A stretch of DNA of 64,000 nt from Gammaproteobacteria bacterium (GCA_022819855.1 JAJEGN010000018.1:23501-87500), one strand, 5' to 3'. Positions 21,691-30,409 are shown, numbered from the stretch's first letter. Notes: generated from the sequence alone by a model not told the origin. Made by a program: numbers and translations.

Positions 21691-22314
21691 TCAGAGCACC
21701 AGTCGATCGAGTTGTTCGCGGACCTGCCCGTCCCACAGTTCTGCGACCGTGCGGCCGGCCGGCAAGTCGGTCCAGTCGCGCTGCCAGGCCACGGTGCCGT
21801 CGCCGTTCACGATCAGGAGGCCCGGGATGAACCGGATGCCCCAGGCGTCGGCCACCGGATCGCCGTCAGCCACGGCGATGGGATCGAAGCCGAGGCCGCG
21901 AACGTAGGCCAGGGGATCTTCCGCGCCGTCCTCCTTGGCGTTGATGGCGAGGACGGTGACGCCGTGCTCGGCGTAGTCGGCCGAAATGTCCTTCAGGTAC
22001 GGCATGAACGCGCGGCAGTAGCCGCACCAGGTTGCCCAGAAGACGACGACGGCAGGTTCGCCGGCGAGTAGCTCCGGGTATTGGAGCGTCTGCCCGCCGA
22101 AGTCACGGCCCGTCCAGAACGGCGGCGTGTCGCCGGGTCTGAGTGCCTGTACCTGCAACACATCGTTGCCGACAAGCGTCCTGTTGGGCGGCACTGGCAC
22201 CACGGCGTTGCCGACAGGCGTCCTGTCGGGCAGCACTTCGACCGGGTCGTCCGCCTGTGCGTGCAGTTGCGCCGCAAGCAACGTGGCTGCAAGGCCGAGC
22301 ATCAGCCGTTTCAT
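21691..22314 (-). CDS. TlpA-family periplasmic thioredoxin-like protein
   Basis: 207 residues from ATG 22314, which has GGAG six bases upstream. Signal peptide RLMLGLAATLLAAQLHAQ, then a low-similarity segment with two copies of a 14-residue unit (PDRTPVGNAV... and PNRTLVGNDV...), and a thioredoxin domain with WCGYC (VFWATWCGYCRAFMPYL) and cis-Pro near RFIPGLLIVNGDG. Likely reduces periplasmic cysteines, for example of the cytochrome c domain encoded upstream. Third gene of a leftward NHL / PQQ dehydrogenase / TlpA set. Confidence 0.88.
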   Translation of the reverse strand: MKRLMLGLAATLLAAQLHAQADDPVEVLPDRTPVGNAVVPVPPNRTLVGNDVLQVQALRPGDTPPFWTGRDFGGQTLQYPELLAGEPAVVVFWATWCGYCRAFMPYLKDISADYAEHGVTVLAINAKEDGAEDPLAYVRGLGFDPIAVADGDPVADAWGIRFIPGLLIVNGDGTVAWQRDWTDLPAGRTVAELWDGQVREQLDRLVL

Positions 22315-22454
22315 GTTGTTCTCCACTGATCGATAGTTCTTGCTGCAAGTCTACATCGTGCGGCCGTTGCCGCGGAGCACGAGCGCCGCCGCGGTGGAGT
22401 GCCCCCGGGTCCGGTTGACACTTCCGGACCCTGCCCGAGGCTCCGGACGCTCCG

Positions 22455-24584
22455 TCAGCGCTGCGTCAGGATCTCGTTCTGGATGTAGCTTGCGACGTCG
22501 TGCAGTTCTTCGAGACTGTAGGTACCGGCGAACGGCGGCATCGGCGTGCCGTCGATGCCCGATCTCGCGTTGGCGACGATGTCGACCACGGTGAGCTCGT
22601 CCGGCAGCGGGGCGCCGAGCAGCGTACCGCCCTGACCCGTGTCGCCGTGGCAGGTTTCGCAGATCGCGCCGTAAATTTCCGCGCCCCTGGCAAGATCGAC
22701 GGTACGCTCGAGATTGAGTTCGGACAGGAAGGCCAGCGGGTCGGCTGTCGACTCGCCGTCGCCGTCTTCGGGCGGAGGATCGCCCGAACCCGGCGGCAGC
22801 GACTCGATCGTGCCATTCAGCGAGAACAGCCAGAGGCCGTCGTTGAGCCGTCCGCCCGTCACGCCGCCGCCGGCGATCCCGGTCAGGTACTGGACGCCCT
22901 CGTGTTCGAAGGTGGTTACGGTCGTCGTGAACCCGCCATCAGTCTGAAAAGCCCACAGACGCTGACCCGTGTCGCTGTTCAGAGCCGTGAGTTCGCCGTT
23001 GTAACGCCCGGTGAAGATCAGGCCGCCGGCCGTCGTGACGGTCCCGGCGCAGCGGCTGTCGAGCAGCCGCCGCCAGGCGACCTTGTGGTTCGTGAGGTTC
23101 ATCGCGACGAGCGTGCGTCTGGAATCGGTGCCGATATCGCGCGCGCTGCCGAAACTGCCCTGGACGTAGCGCCGGCTTTCGTCCTCCGGTCCGATCGATG
23201 CGTTCGGATCGCCGCCGAGGCCGCGTCCGGGACCGTCGCCGGCGCAGATGTACATGAGGTTGTTTTCGATGTTGTACGAACTCGGATTCCAGGTCACGCC
23301 CGAAAACGGCCGCCAGATGGCCTCGACTTCGTTGTTGAACGGGGTAAAGGTCTGCGCCCGGTTGAGCAGCACGCCTTCGAAGTCCTCGCCGACGACATCG
23401 ACATCGTGGCGAATCACCCAGTCGCCCTGCGGGATCGGCTGCGTCGCAGCCGTCTGCTGGACGGCGTCCTGCGGCACCGGCATTTCGATGACCGGCGTCA
23501 GCGGCACACCGGACCTGCGATCGAGAATGTAGAGATACCCGGCCTTCGACACCTGTGCGATGCCCTTGCGCGGCATGCCGTCGAACTCGGCGTCGAACAG
23601 GATCGTCGGGTTCGGCGCGTCGAAGTCCCAGATGTCGTGACGCACGACCTGGAAATGCCAGCGGTATTCGCCCGTATCGATGTCGAGCGCGAGTATCGTG
23701 GCCGCGAAGAGATTGTCCCCGGCGCGAATGGCGCCGTTGAGATCCGGACCGGCGTTGCCGGTCGAGAAGTAGATCATGCCGAGTTCGGGGTCGATGCTCG
23801 GCGTCTGCCACACCGGCGCGCCGCCGTATTTCCACGCGTCGTTGTCCTGCGGCCAGGTCGCGTGACCGATTTCGCCGGGGCCGGGGATCGTGTAGAAGTT
23901 CCAGACCTGATCGCCGGTAGTGGCGTCGTAGGCGCTGATGCGCCCGCGTATGGCGTATTCGCCGCCGGTAAAACCGATGACGACCTTGCCGTCGTAGTAG
24001 AGCGGGGCCGCCGTGATGCCGTAGCCGAGCGCAGGATCCGCCGCGAGCACGTCCCAGAGCACCTCGCCTGTTTGCTGGTCGAGGGCGAGCAGCCGACCGT
24101 CGAGCTGTCCCAGGAACACCATTCCATCGCCCAGACCAAGGCCCCTGCTGAGCCGGCCGCAGCAGATGATCGCGGAGTCGAAATCGACATCGGCCTCGTA
24201 GGTCCACAGAAACTTGCCGGAATTGACGTCGACGGCGAATACGTCGTTGTCGCCGGTCACGACGTAAATGACGCCCTCGTAGAAGATCGCCTGTGCCTGG
24301 GCGGAATAGCCCGGCCCCATGCCCGAACCGTTGAGGCTCACGCGCCAGACGGCCTTGACGTCATTGATGTTGTCGCGGTTGATCTGATCGAGCGCCGAGT
24401 AGCGCTGGTTGTAGAGGTTGCCGCCGTTCGTGATCCAGTTTTCGGCTGGAAAGTCAAGGAGTTCCGTGGCGCTGAAAGCCGGAGCCTTTGCGATGTCCTG
24501 CGCCGCCGCCGGTGGGCTTGCGGCCATGAAGAGAACGGCGCAGGCGGCGATCCACGCGCCGCAGTGAGAAACGGTTGCTGGCAT
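22455..24584 (-). CDS. PQQ-dependent alcohol dehydrogenase with C-terminal cytochrome c
   Basis: 709 residues. Signal peptide ending PPAAAQ, an eight-bladed quinoprotein propeller (NWITNGGNLYNQRYSALDQIN; repeated W-docking blades such as GQLDGRLLALDQQTGEVLW), the vicinal disulfide CC in AIICCGRLSRG used by PQQ dehydrogenases, and a C-terminal haem domain with CETCHG and MPPFAG. This layout is that of type II quinohaemoprotein alcohol dehydrogenases, soluble in the periplasm and passing electrons to the respiratory chain. GGGGGGA precedes the ATG. The substrate is unknown; no PQQ synthesis genes are in the window. Confidence 0.92.
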   Translation of the reverse strand: MPATVSHCGAWIAACAVLFMAASPPAAAQDIAKAPAFSATELLDFPAENWITNGGNLYNQRYSALDQINRDNINDVKAVWRVSLNGSGMGPGYSAQAQAIFYEGVIYVVTGDNDVFAVDVNSGKFLWTYEADVDFDSAIICCGRLSRGLGLGDGMVFLGQLDGRLLALDQQTGEVLWDVLAADPALGYGITAAPLYYDGKVVIGFTGGEYAIRGRISAYDATTGDQVWNFYTIPGPGEIGHATWPQDNDAWKYGGAPVWQTPSIDPELGMIYFSTGNAGPDLNGAIRAGDNLFAATILALDIDTGEYRWHFQVVRHDIWDFDAPNPTILFDAEFDGMPRKGIAQVSKAGYLYILDRRSGVPLTPVIEMPVPQDAVQQTAATQPIPQGDWVIRHDVDVVGEDFEGVLLNRAQTFTPFNNEVEAIWRPFSGVTWNPSSYNIENNLMYICAGDGPGRGLGGDPNASIGPEDESRRYVQGSFGSARDIGTDSRRTLVAMNLTNHKVAWRRLLDSRCAGTVTTAGGLIFTGRYNGELTALNSDTGQRLWAFQTDGGFTTTVTTFEHEGVQYLTGIAGGGVTGGRLNDGLWLFSLNGTIESLPPGSGDPPPEDGDGESTADPLAFLSELNLERTVDLARGAEIYGAICETCHGDTGQGGTLLGAPLPDELTVVDIVANARSGIDGTPMPPFAGTYSLEELHDVASYIQNEILTQR

Positions 24585-24652
24585 CGAAGTCCCCCCGAGT
24601 TTCGGCCGAGTATACAGGCGGCCAACGCGGCCCTGTCTGACGCGGTTCGGTC

Positions 24653-25738
24653 CTAGCGTCGCTCGTAACGGACGAAGGCTCGCGGTCCGACCTCGGCGCC
24701 GTAGACGACTTCGCTGCCCCGGATGGCCGCGACACCCTCCGCCGCGCTGCTGCCGCCCGCGGGTTCGGGGTCGGGAATGAAGTACCTCACGATGCCGTCG
24801 CGCGCGCTGCCGATGCGGATGCCGCGCTGCCAGCCGGGATGGGCGAGATCCATGCCGTTGTCGGCGCCGTCCCTGGATTCGGAGTCCGCGACGAACAGGT
24901 TGTCGTCGGCGTCGATGTAGATGCCGCTCGGGCGGCTGAACTGGTACCAGCAGTCCAGGTAGTTGCCGTCCTGGTCGTAGATCTGGATCCGGTTGTTGTC
25001 GCGGTCGCCGATGAAGAGCCTTCCGGCGGAGTCGATGGCAAGCGCATGCAGGCTCGAGAATTCGCCGGCGCCGCACGGGCCGTTGCCCGGTGCGCCCCAG
25101 GCCATGATGAAGTTGCCGTCCCGGTCGAACTTCATGATGCGCTCGTTCGTGCCCTCGCCATGGCCGTCGGCGACGAAGATGGCGCCGTTGTCGCCGACGA
25201 CGACGTCGGACGGGGAGCTGAACTCGTTGGGGCCGTCGCCCGTCACCTTGAGCGTACCGAGCTGAAGCAGGATCTCGCCGTCCGGGCTCAGCTTCGTGAC
25301 CTGCTGCCCGACATCCCCTCCGGCGCCCCGCCCGTCGGGCGGCAACGGGTCCGTTACCCAGACGTTGCCTTCCTGATCAACGTGGATGCCGTGCGGAAAC
25401 GCGAAGAGGCCCGCGCCCATCCGGCCGATCAGGTTGCCGTCGGCATCGTAGTGCAGCAGGGGATCGACGTCGGAGCCGACGCAGCCGTTGCTCCCGCAGC
25501 GGTCGATGGCCCAGATGTCGTCGCGGCCTTTCGCGGCATCGACTCCGGCCGTGGACCCCCAGCTTCGCCCGTCGGGCAGCGGCATGATCGCTCTATCGGA
25601 GTAGGGGTTCGGCAGTCCGTTGCCTGGCGGCATGTCCGGATCGCTGAACGCGTTCTGCGCCGGCGCCGGGACCGTCCAGGCCGCCAACGCCGCGGTGAGG
25701 GCCGCCGACAGGAGAATACCGTTCGTTACTGAATGCAT
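24653..25738 (-). CDS. Exported NHL-repeat six-bladed propeller protein
   Basis: 361 residues. Signal peptide (ILLSAALTAALAAWTVPAPAQ) and NHL/SMP-30-like repeats: FPHGIHVDQEGNVWVTD, SSPSDVVVGDNGAIFVAD, SLHALAIDSAGRLFIGDRDNNRIQIYDQDGN-type blades and SRPSGIYIDADDNLFVADSE. Resembles the lyase domain of peptidylglycine amidating enzymes and secreted propellers of unknown substrate. ATG 25738 is preferred for its signal peptide and AGAGG upstream. It lies 68 bases before the PQQ dehydrogenase on the same strand, suggesting a common periplasmic pathway. Confidence 0.85.
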   Translation of the reverse strand: MHSVTNGILLSAALTAALAAWTVPAPAQNAFSDPDMPPGNGLPNPYSDRAIMPLPDGRSWGSTAGVDAAKGRDDIWAIDRCGSNGCVGSDVDPLLHYDADGNLIGRMGAGLFAFPHGIHVDQEGNVWVTDPLPPDGRGAGGDVGQQVTKLSPDGEILLQLGTLKVTGDGPNEFSSPSDVVVGDNGAIFVADGHGEGTNERIMKFDRDGNFIMAWGAPGNGPCGAGEFSSLHALAIDSAGRLFIGDRDNNRIQIYDQDGNYLDCWYQFSRPSGIYIDADDNLFVADSESRDGADNGMDLAHPGWQRGIRIGSARDGIVRYFIPDPEPAGGSSAAEGVAAIRGSEVVYGAEVGPRAFVRYERR

Positions 25739-25913
25739 CAGCGACACCTCTGCTTCCTGGCTGTTCGATGCTGGCGGCCGATTCCCCTTCCGGCAACGGA
25801 GCTTCATCCTCCGACGGGCGCGCCTTGACGTGTCAAAGTACCGCGATCTAATCTCCGGTGGTAGTCGCCGAACACTGTTGTGACCTGCATGGCGACTCGA
25901 AAACGGAGCGCCC

Positions 25914-26789
25914 ATGCTGAGTCCATACCGAATCCGATCCGCGATGTTGCGCATGGATCGACGCCAATCAAGTTTCGTTTGCTCCTGTGCCGTCGTGCTC
26001 GGCGCGTTGCTGCTTTCGGCGCCTGCCCTGGCCCAGTGGATCGGCTATCCGACTGCCGACGTACCCCGAAGGGCCGACGGCTCGGTGGACATGACGGCTC
26101 CGGCGCCGCGCATGCCGGACGGCAGGCCCGATTTATCCGGTATCTGGATTTCCGACAACACGCCAGAGGGCGAGGAATCGCCCAGTGACGGGTTCAACCT
26201 GGGATCTTCCCGGTTCATGGCGGATATGGGCGCTGACATGCCGGACGGCTTGCCCTACCAGGATTGGCAATTGCCCATCGTCGCCGAACGTACCGCCAAC
26301 AAGGCGATCGACGATCCTCACATTCGCTGCCTGCCCGACAACTATATTCGCGCCTACGGCTTGCCGCATTTGCTCAAGTTCGTGCACACGCCGGACCTTC
26401 TCGTCGTGCTCAACGAGATGAACGCAGGCTACCGGCAGGTATTTGTCGACGGGCGGGATTTGCCCGACGACCCGACGCCATCCTGGCAGGGATATTCATC
26501 CGCGCAATGGTCGGGCGATACCCTCGTGATCGACACGATCGGTATTCGGGACGATACCTGGATCGACTGGAACGGAAGCGCGGTGACCGAAACGGCGAGG
26601 GTCCGGGAGGAGATCAGCCGCCCGGATTTCGGCCACCTCGATATTACCATTACCGTCGACGATCCAAGGGCTTACACCGAACCCTGGTCGGTCACGATGA
26701 GGCAAAGAATCGTCATCGACGCGGAATTGATCGATGAAATTTGCCTGGAAAACGAGCAGTTCGTCGAACGCATGGGATTGCCGTTCTAG
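25914..26789 (+). CDS. Secreted protein of unknown function (RPDLSGIW family)
   Basis: 291 residues. N-terminal signal region (FVCSCAVVLGALLLSAPALAQ) followed by MPDGRPDLSGIWISDNTPEGE, AIDDPHIRCLPDNYIRAYGLPHLLKFVHTPD, WSGDTLVIDTIGIRDDTWIDW and HLDITITVDDPRAYTEPW. I recognise this as the widespread uncharacterised secreted family that often neighbours DUF6152 proteins, as here. GGAG five bases before ATG 25914 supports the start. Probably co-transcribed with the next gene. No catalytic motif is obvious. Confidence 0.75.
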   Translation: MLSPYRIRSAMLRMDRRQSSFVCSCAVVLGALLLSAPALAQWIGYPTADVPRRADGSVDMTAPAPRMPDGRPDLSGIWISDNTPEGEESPSDGFNLGSSRFMADMGADMPDGLPYQDWQLPIVAERTANKAIDDPHIRCLPDNYIRAYGLPHLLKFVHTPDLLVVLNEMNAGYRQVFVDGRDLPDDPTPSWQGYSSAQWSGDTLVIDTIGIRDDTWIDWNGSAVTETARVREEISRPDFGHLDITITVDDPRAYTEPWSVTMRQRIVIDAELIDEICLENEQFVERMGLPF

Positions 26790-26849
26790 TCGCGAACCGA
26801 CGACTCGAAAGATTTGCGCCGTGAACAGGATATATTTCGGGGACGCCAA

Positions 26850-27269
26850 ATGAACACGACTTTCGCAGGATCGACCGTCCGCGCCGCAATCGTCACGTTT
26901 ACCGCGACCATGTCGGCGTCGGCGCCGCCCGCATACGCGCACCATTCCTTTCCCGCTCAATACGACGAATCGAACCCGATCGAACTGACCGGAACGGTTA
27001 CGAAGGTCGAATGGACCAACCCGCACATTTTCATCTACATCGACGTCGCGGATGAAGAAAGCGGTGAAATCCTGAACTGGGCGCTTGAACTGGGCGGTCC
27101 GAATTCGCTATTGCGCCTGGGCTGGAAACGCGATTCGCTGCAAGCCGGTGACGTCATTACCATCGACGGCGCGCTTGCACGAGACGGGAGCCCGCTCGTT
27201 GCAGCGGAAACCATCACATTGACCGCCACCGGCCAGAGAATGCTGGCCGGCTCCAGCCGCGGCCAATAG
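26850..27269 (+). CDS. DUF6152 family secreted protein
   Basis: 139 residues. Signal peptide ending AYA, then the family start HHSFPAQYDESNPIELTGTVTKVEWTNPHIFIYIDV, a WALELGGPNSLLRLGW block and DVITIDGALARDGSPL. The fold is predicted to be a small OB-like beta barrel; function unknown. The ATG follows GGGGA. Sixty bases after the upstream secreted protein, with which it commonly pairs. Confidence 0.8.
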   Translation: MNTTFAGSTVRAAIVTFTATMSASAPPAYAHHSFPAQYDESNPIELTGTVTKVEWTNPHIFIYIDVADEESGEILNWALELGGPNSLLRLGWKRDSLQAGDVITIDGALARDGSPLVAAETITLTATGQRMLAGSSRGQ

Positions 27270-27322
27270 GTATACGGCATCGGGTTCGATGAACTCGAAT
27301 CGACGGGCAGTGTAGCTGTCAG

Positions 27323-27347
27323 CGCCTGGCGGGTATGTCGCCAGGCG
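27323..27347. terminator. Hairpin between convergent DUF6152 and H-NS-like genes
   Basis: Perfect nine-pair inverted repeat CGCCTGGCG / CGCCAGGCG with a seven-base loop, midway between the two stop codons. No T-run; possible bidirectional or Rho-assisted stop. Confidence 0.45.
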
Positions 27348-27366
27348 AGCGGAGATGTTCGAGCTC

Positions 27367-27789
27367 TCAGGAATCCTTGGCGATTTCCACGCTCTCCCGG
27401 GTTCCGCCCCCGGCGAAGTAATCGGCGAACACGAGCGGTGCGCGGCCGCGGCCGCTCCACAGATGCTCAACGCCGTCGACTTCCAGCCGGTATTTTGGCG
27501 CCACCTTGCGGCGCTTGCCAACCCGGCGCTTGGTCGTCCTGCGGCGCCGGCGTTTCGGCGCGGGTTGCCTGAGGTCGTCAAGGGAAAGACCGCTCTCGGC
27601 CAATAGTTGATTGATTTTTCTTATCTTATTTTGTTTTTCACGCTCGGCCTTTTCTTTCGCGCGTTTTTCCTGTGCTGCCAAAGCGATGTTCAAGGATTCG
27701 ATAAGCTTCTTTAACACGGAAACTTCGAGCTTGTTGGCGGCGGCCTTGGCTTTTACGCGTGACCTCGCAAGTTCTTCGAGCACTGACAT
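27367..27789 (-). CDS. H-NS family nucleoid-associated protein
   Basis: 140 residues. N-terminal half is a coiled-coil oligomerisation region rich in Lys/Glu/Ala (residues about 8-65). A very basic linker follows (KRRRRRTTKRRVGKRRK, about 79-95), then the H-NS C-terminal DNA-binding signature in LWSGRGRAPLVFADYF. H-NS proteins silence AT-rich foreign DNA. AGGAG precedes the ATG, and a strong sigma70-type promoter lies 44-73 bases upstream. Unusual points are the long Arg/Lys linker and an extended C-terminal tail after the core motif. Confidence 0.87.
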   Translation of the reverse strand: MSVLEELARSRVKAKAAANKLEVSVLKKLIESLNIALAAQEKRAKEKAEREKQNKIRKINQLLAESGLSLDDLRQPAPKRRRRRTTKRRVGKRRKVAPKYRLEVDGVEHLWSGRGRAPLVFADYFAGGGTRESVEIAKDS

Positions 27790-27832
27790 GATCGCTTATC
27801 TCCTCACTGTGGATTTTTTAGAGCATCGAAAA

Positions 27833-27862
27833 ATTATATTCGCCATATAAACAGGATTTCAA
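27833..27862 (-). promoter_or_regulatory. Sigma70-type promoter of the H-NS-like gene
   Basis: On the minus strand TTGAAA (27862-27857), an 18-base spacer and a perfect TATAAT (27838-27833). The region is much more AT-rich than its surroundings, fitting autoregulation by an H-NS protein. Confidence 0.7.
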
Positions 27863-27887
27863 CATGAGAAAGTCGCGGCTTGCGCCT

Positions 27888-28322
27888 CTACGATTTGACT
27901 TTCCCCAGCACCATGAATGAAGTGGCGTCCTTCACGGACGTGAGTTCGAGGAGTTCCGACTCGAGAAACTGGCCGAAGGCCTCAAGATCGGCTGCCACCA
28001 CTTCAAGCATATAGTCGCTTGTTCCGGAGATCATGTGGCAGCTCTTGACCTGCGTCTGAGCGCTCACCCAATGGCGAAACTCCTGCCCGAGCTGCGGGTT
28101 CTGACGATCGACGGTCACCGCCACGAACGCCTTGACGCTGTAGCCCAGAGCCTTCTCGTTCAGACTCACCGTGAAGCCTTCGATCACACCCTTCTTCTGC
28201 AAGGCCTCGACGCGGCGTTGACAGGCGCTGGTCGACAGGTTGATCCGTTCTGCGAGTCTCACCCAACTCACGCGCCCGTTCGCTCGTAAGGCATCGAGAA
28301 TTGCTGCGTCGAACTTGTCCAT
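27888..28322 (-). CDS. Lrp/AsnC family transcriptional regulator
   Basis: 144 residues. N-terminal helix-turn-helix (ILDALRANGRVSWVRLAERINLSTSACQRRV split over residues 8-38) and C-terminal RAM ligand domain (CHMISGTSDYMLEVVAADLEAF). Proteins of this family sense amino acids or their products. It is transcribed divergently from the HPPD-like dioxygenase with 140 bases between, so that gene, together with lrp itself, is its probable target. The aromatic amino-acid theme of the neighbour makes tyrosine or phenylalanine derivatives plausible ligands. Confidence 0.9.
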   Translation of the reverse strand: MDKFDAAILDALRANGRVSWVRLAERINLSTSACQRRVEALQKKGVIEGFTVSLNEKALGYSVKAFVAVTVDRQNPQLGQEFRHWVSAQTQVKSCHMISGTSDYMLEVVAADLEAFGQFLESELLELTSVKDATSFMVLGKVKS

Positions 28323-28462
28323 AGTGCAAGAATCCTGCGAAATAGATAGGAAAGTGTACTAAATCATGTGAAAAGGTCACAAATCACGCAGTATTTTGCA
28401 GTAACTTTGGGCGCACACAGGAGTAGACTGGTTGCATACGCAACAGCGGTGGGAGATTGGAC

Positions 28463-29092
28463 ATGTCATACCTGAAGAAAATCGACCATGTGACCTATGC
28501 CGTTGCCGCCGGAAACATCGAGAAATGGGCCTGGTTCCACATCGAAGTGGAAGGAGGCACGCTGATCAAGCGAATCGACGACGCAAGGCCGGGCGACCCC
28601 AATAGCAGCATGAAGATCTGGTGCATCGACTACGGCGACTTCGGAATCGCCCTTGTCGAAGGCATCGACAGGGCAGAGAAGTCGCAGGTGACCAGCTTCG
28701 TCGAGAAACATGGAGACCACTCCTGTCAGCACGTCGCCTACGATTGCCATGACCTCGACGACTTCGTCGGGCACATGAAGTCCATGGGCGGACACCCGCG
28801 CGGCGAGGTGCTTGTTCAGGACGATGGTTTCGGTGTGCTGCGGCAGATGTTCGCCAAGGGGTACGCCTCGGGGCACGCGGGCGAAGCAACTTTTCCCGAG
28901 TATTGTCAACGCCCGAGAAACGGCGAGGACAGGGACGACGTCGCGATCACGTTCTCGAAAAAGGCCGGTGGCGAATTCTATCGGCAGGTTCAGAACGCCA
29001 TCGGCAAGGGCGATACCCAGCCGTTCTTCGATTTCAGTCACATGCCCGACAACTGGCAGGTGCCCGACGAACAGCCCAGGGTTGCCGCCTAG
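28463..29092 (+). CDS. Single-VOC-domain protein related to 4-hydroxyphenylpyruvate dioxygenase
   Basis: 209 residues from ATG 28463 (GGGAG eight bases upstream). The sequence follows the C-terminal catalytic half of HPPD: IDHVTYAV near the start with H9, CQHVAYDCHDL with H90, GVLRQMFAK aligning with the GILLQIFTK element, and TFPEYCQR with E146 aligning with the FFLEIIQR iron-ligand strand. A complete 2-His-1-Glu iron site is therefore present in a protein half the length of HPPD (about 350 residues). It may act on an aromatic 2-oxoacid as a dimer; the substrate is not established. Divergent from an Lrp regulator. Confidence 0.8.
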   Translation: MSYLKKIDHVTYAVAAGNIEKWAWFHIEVEGGTLIKRIDDARPGDPNSSMKIWCIDYGDFGIALVEGIDRAEKSQVTSFVEKHGDHSCQHVAYDCHDLDDFVGHMKSMGGHPRGEVLVQDDGFGVLRQMFAKGYASGHAGEATFPEYCQRPRNGEDRDDVAITFSKKAGGEFYRQVQNAIGKGDTQPFFDFSHMPDNWQVPDEQPRVAA

Positions 29093-29110
29093 CCTCATCC
29101 GGATCCTTCA

Positions 29111-29134
29111 GTGGAGGGGCAATCGCTCCTCCAC
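29111..29134 (+). terminator. Hairpin downstream of the HPPD-like gene
   Basis: GTGGAGG and CCTCCAC seven-pair stem with ten-base loop, 18 bases after the stop. No T-run. Confidence 0.35.
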
Positions 29135-29248
29135 GCGCGCCCCTGGACACCCTTGAGCGCACGACGGCTCGGTTGCTGAACTGACCCACATTCATTCTTT
29201 TCACTGTCGGTCGAGCGCTCGCTGGCGCGTACTTCGCGCTCCGCCGAC

Positions 29249-29265
29249 GTGTGCATAATGCACAC
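29249..29265. promoter_or_regulatory. Palindromic operator candidate upstream of the exported aldolase
   Basis: GTGTGCA-TAA-TGCACAC, a perfect 7+7 inverted repeat 40 bases before the aldolase ATG. It contains CATAAT, which could serve as a -10 hexamer, so a bound repressor would block transcription. The binding protein is unknown. Confidence 0.45.
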
Positions 29266-29304
29266 ACGCACATACTCGCAGTGGCATTCCCGGGAGGCGG
29301 GGCA

Positions 29305-30243
29305 ATGAAGAAACTCTTTCTGACCATCGCGTTGCTCGCGGCGCTCGTTTGCGTCCGTTCAGTGGCGCAGACGGCATCCGACGCCGCGCCGCGCATCAAT
29401 CGCGCCATCGAGCTGCTCGAGGCGGGGCAGCCGATCTATTACACGCAGGTCGCCGAAGCAGGTTATGAGGACGGCGTTCGCTTGTCCCGGACCGACGCCG
29501 ACTACATCACCTACGAGATGGAGCACGGCGCCTTCAACATGTCGGAACTGCGGGCCTTCATGCAGGGTCTCGTCGACGGTGGTCCGACGCCGACCGGACA
29601 CCGAATCCCAACCGTCATCGCCACATTGCCCGTGACGGGACTCGACGAGGCCACCATGCGCGCCAACGCCTGGCTCGTGCAGCAGGTCCTCGCGGCGGGA
29701 GTTCACGGAATCCTGCTCTGCCACGCGCGCGACCCGGAAGCCGCCCGAGCCATGATCGAGGCCAGCCGCTATCCCTTCGCACCGGAGGCGGACGGCCTCG
29801 ACCAGGGGTTCAGGGGCGCCGGCAGCCAGGGTTTTGCCGCGCGCATCTGGGGCGTCAGCGGGAACGAGTACCTGCGGCGGGCCGATCCCTGGCCGCTCAA
29901 CCCGGACGGAGAGCTCTTCTTCGGCGTAAAGATCGAGGACAGCTACGCGCTCGAAAACGCCGAACTGACGACCCAGGTCCCGGGGCTCGGGTTCGCCGAG
30001 TGGGGACCGTCCGACATGCAGTTGTGGCTGTACGGGATACCCGAACCCGGCGTCAACACGCAGGCCCAACCGGAGATGGCCGCGGCACGCGAGCGGATCT
30101 TCCAGGCCAGCCGCGATGCCGGGCTCTACTTCCTGAATAGCTGCAACGACTCGAACGTGGTCGAAATGATCGACGAGGGCGTCATGATCTGCACGGGCGG
30201 CGCCACGGTCGGGCGCGAGTACACCGGGCGGGAGATGCCGTGA
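29305..30243 (+). CDS. Exported HpcH/HpaI-type aldolase-fold protein
   Basis: 312 residues from ATG 29305 with GGAGG eight bases upstream. N-terminal KKLFLTIALLAALVCVRSVAQ is a clear signal peptide. The mature part resembles the HpcH/HpaI aldolase family (2-keto-3-deoxy acid aldolases): DADYITYEMEHGAFNMSELRAFM parallels the catalytic DxE-H region, with VHGILLCHARDPEAARAMIEASRYPF and AEWGPSDMQLWLYG further on. Such enzymes are normally cytoplasmic and metal-dependent, so secretion is unusual. Whether aldol cleavage is retained is uncertain. Confidence 0.78.
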   Translation: MKKLFLTIALLAALVCVRSVAQTASDAAPRINRAIELLEAGQPIYYTQVAEAGYEDGVRLSRTDADYITYEMEHGAFNMSELRAFMQGLVDGGPTPTGHRIPTVIATLPVTGLDEATMRANAWLVQQVLAAGVHGILLCHARDPEAARAMIEASRYPFAPEADGLDQGFRGAGSQGFAARIWGVSGNEYLRRADPWPLNPDGELFFGVKIEDSYALENAELTTQVPGLGFAEWGPSDMQLWLYGIPEPGVNTQAQPEMAAARERIFQASRDAGLYFLNSCNDSNVVEMIDEGVMICTGGATVGREYTGREMP

Positions 30244-30409
30244 CGCGACTTGGCGGGAAGTGGCGCCGGCACACAGATTCGTGTACATGGCAGACGTATT
30301 CGTCGCATCTCGGTCCGGTGGAAGCCATCCGATTCGACCGTTTCCGACACAAATGGGTAAAGCCCGAGTCGGTACGTTAGACTGGCCGGCGTGATCAGGG
30401 AGAAGCACG

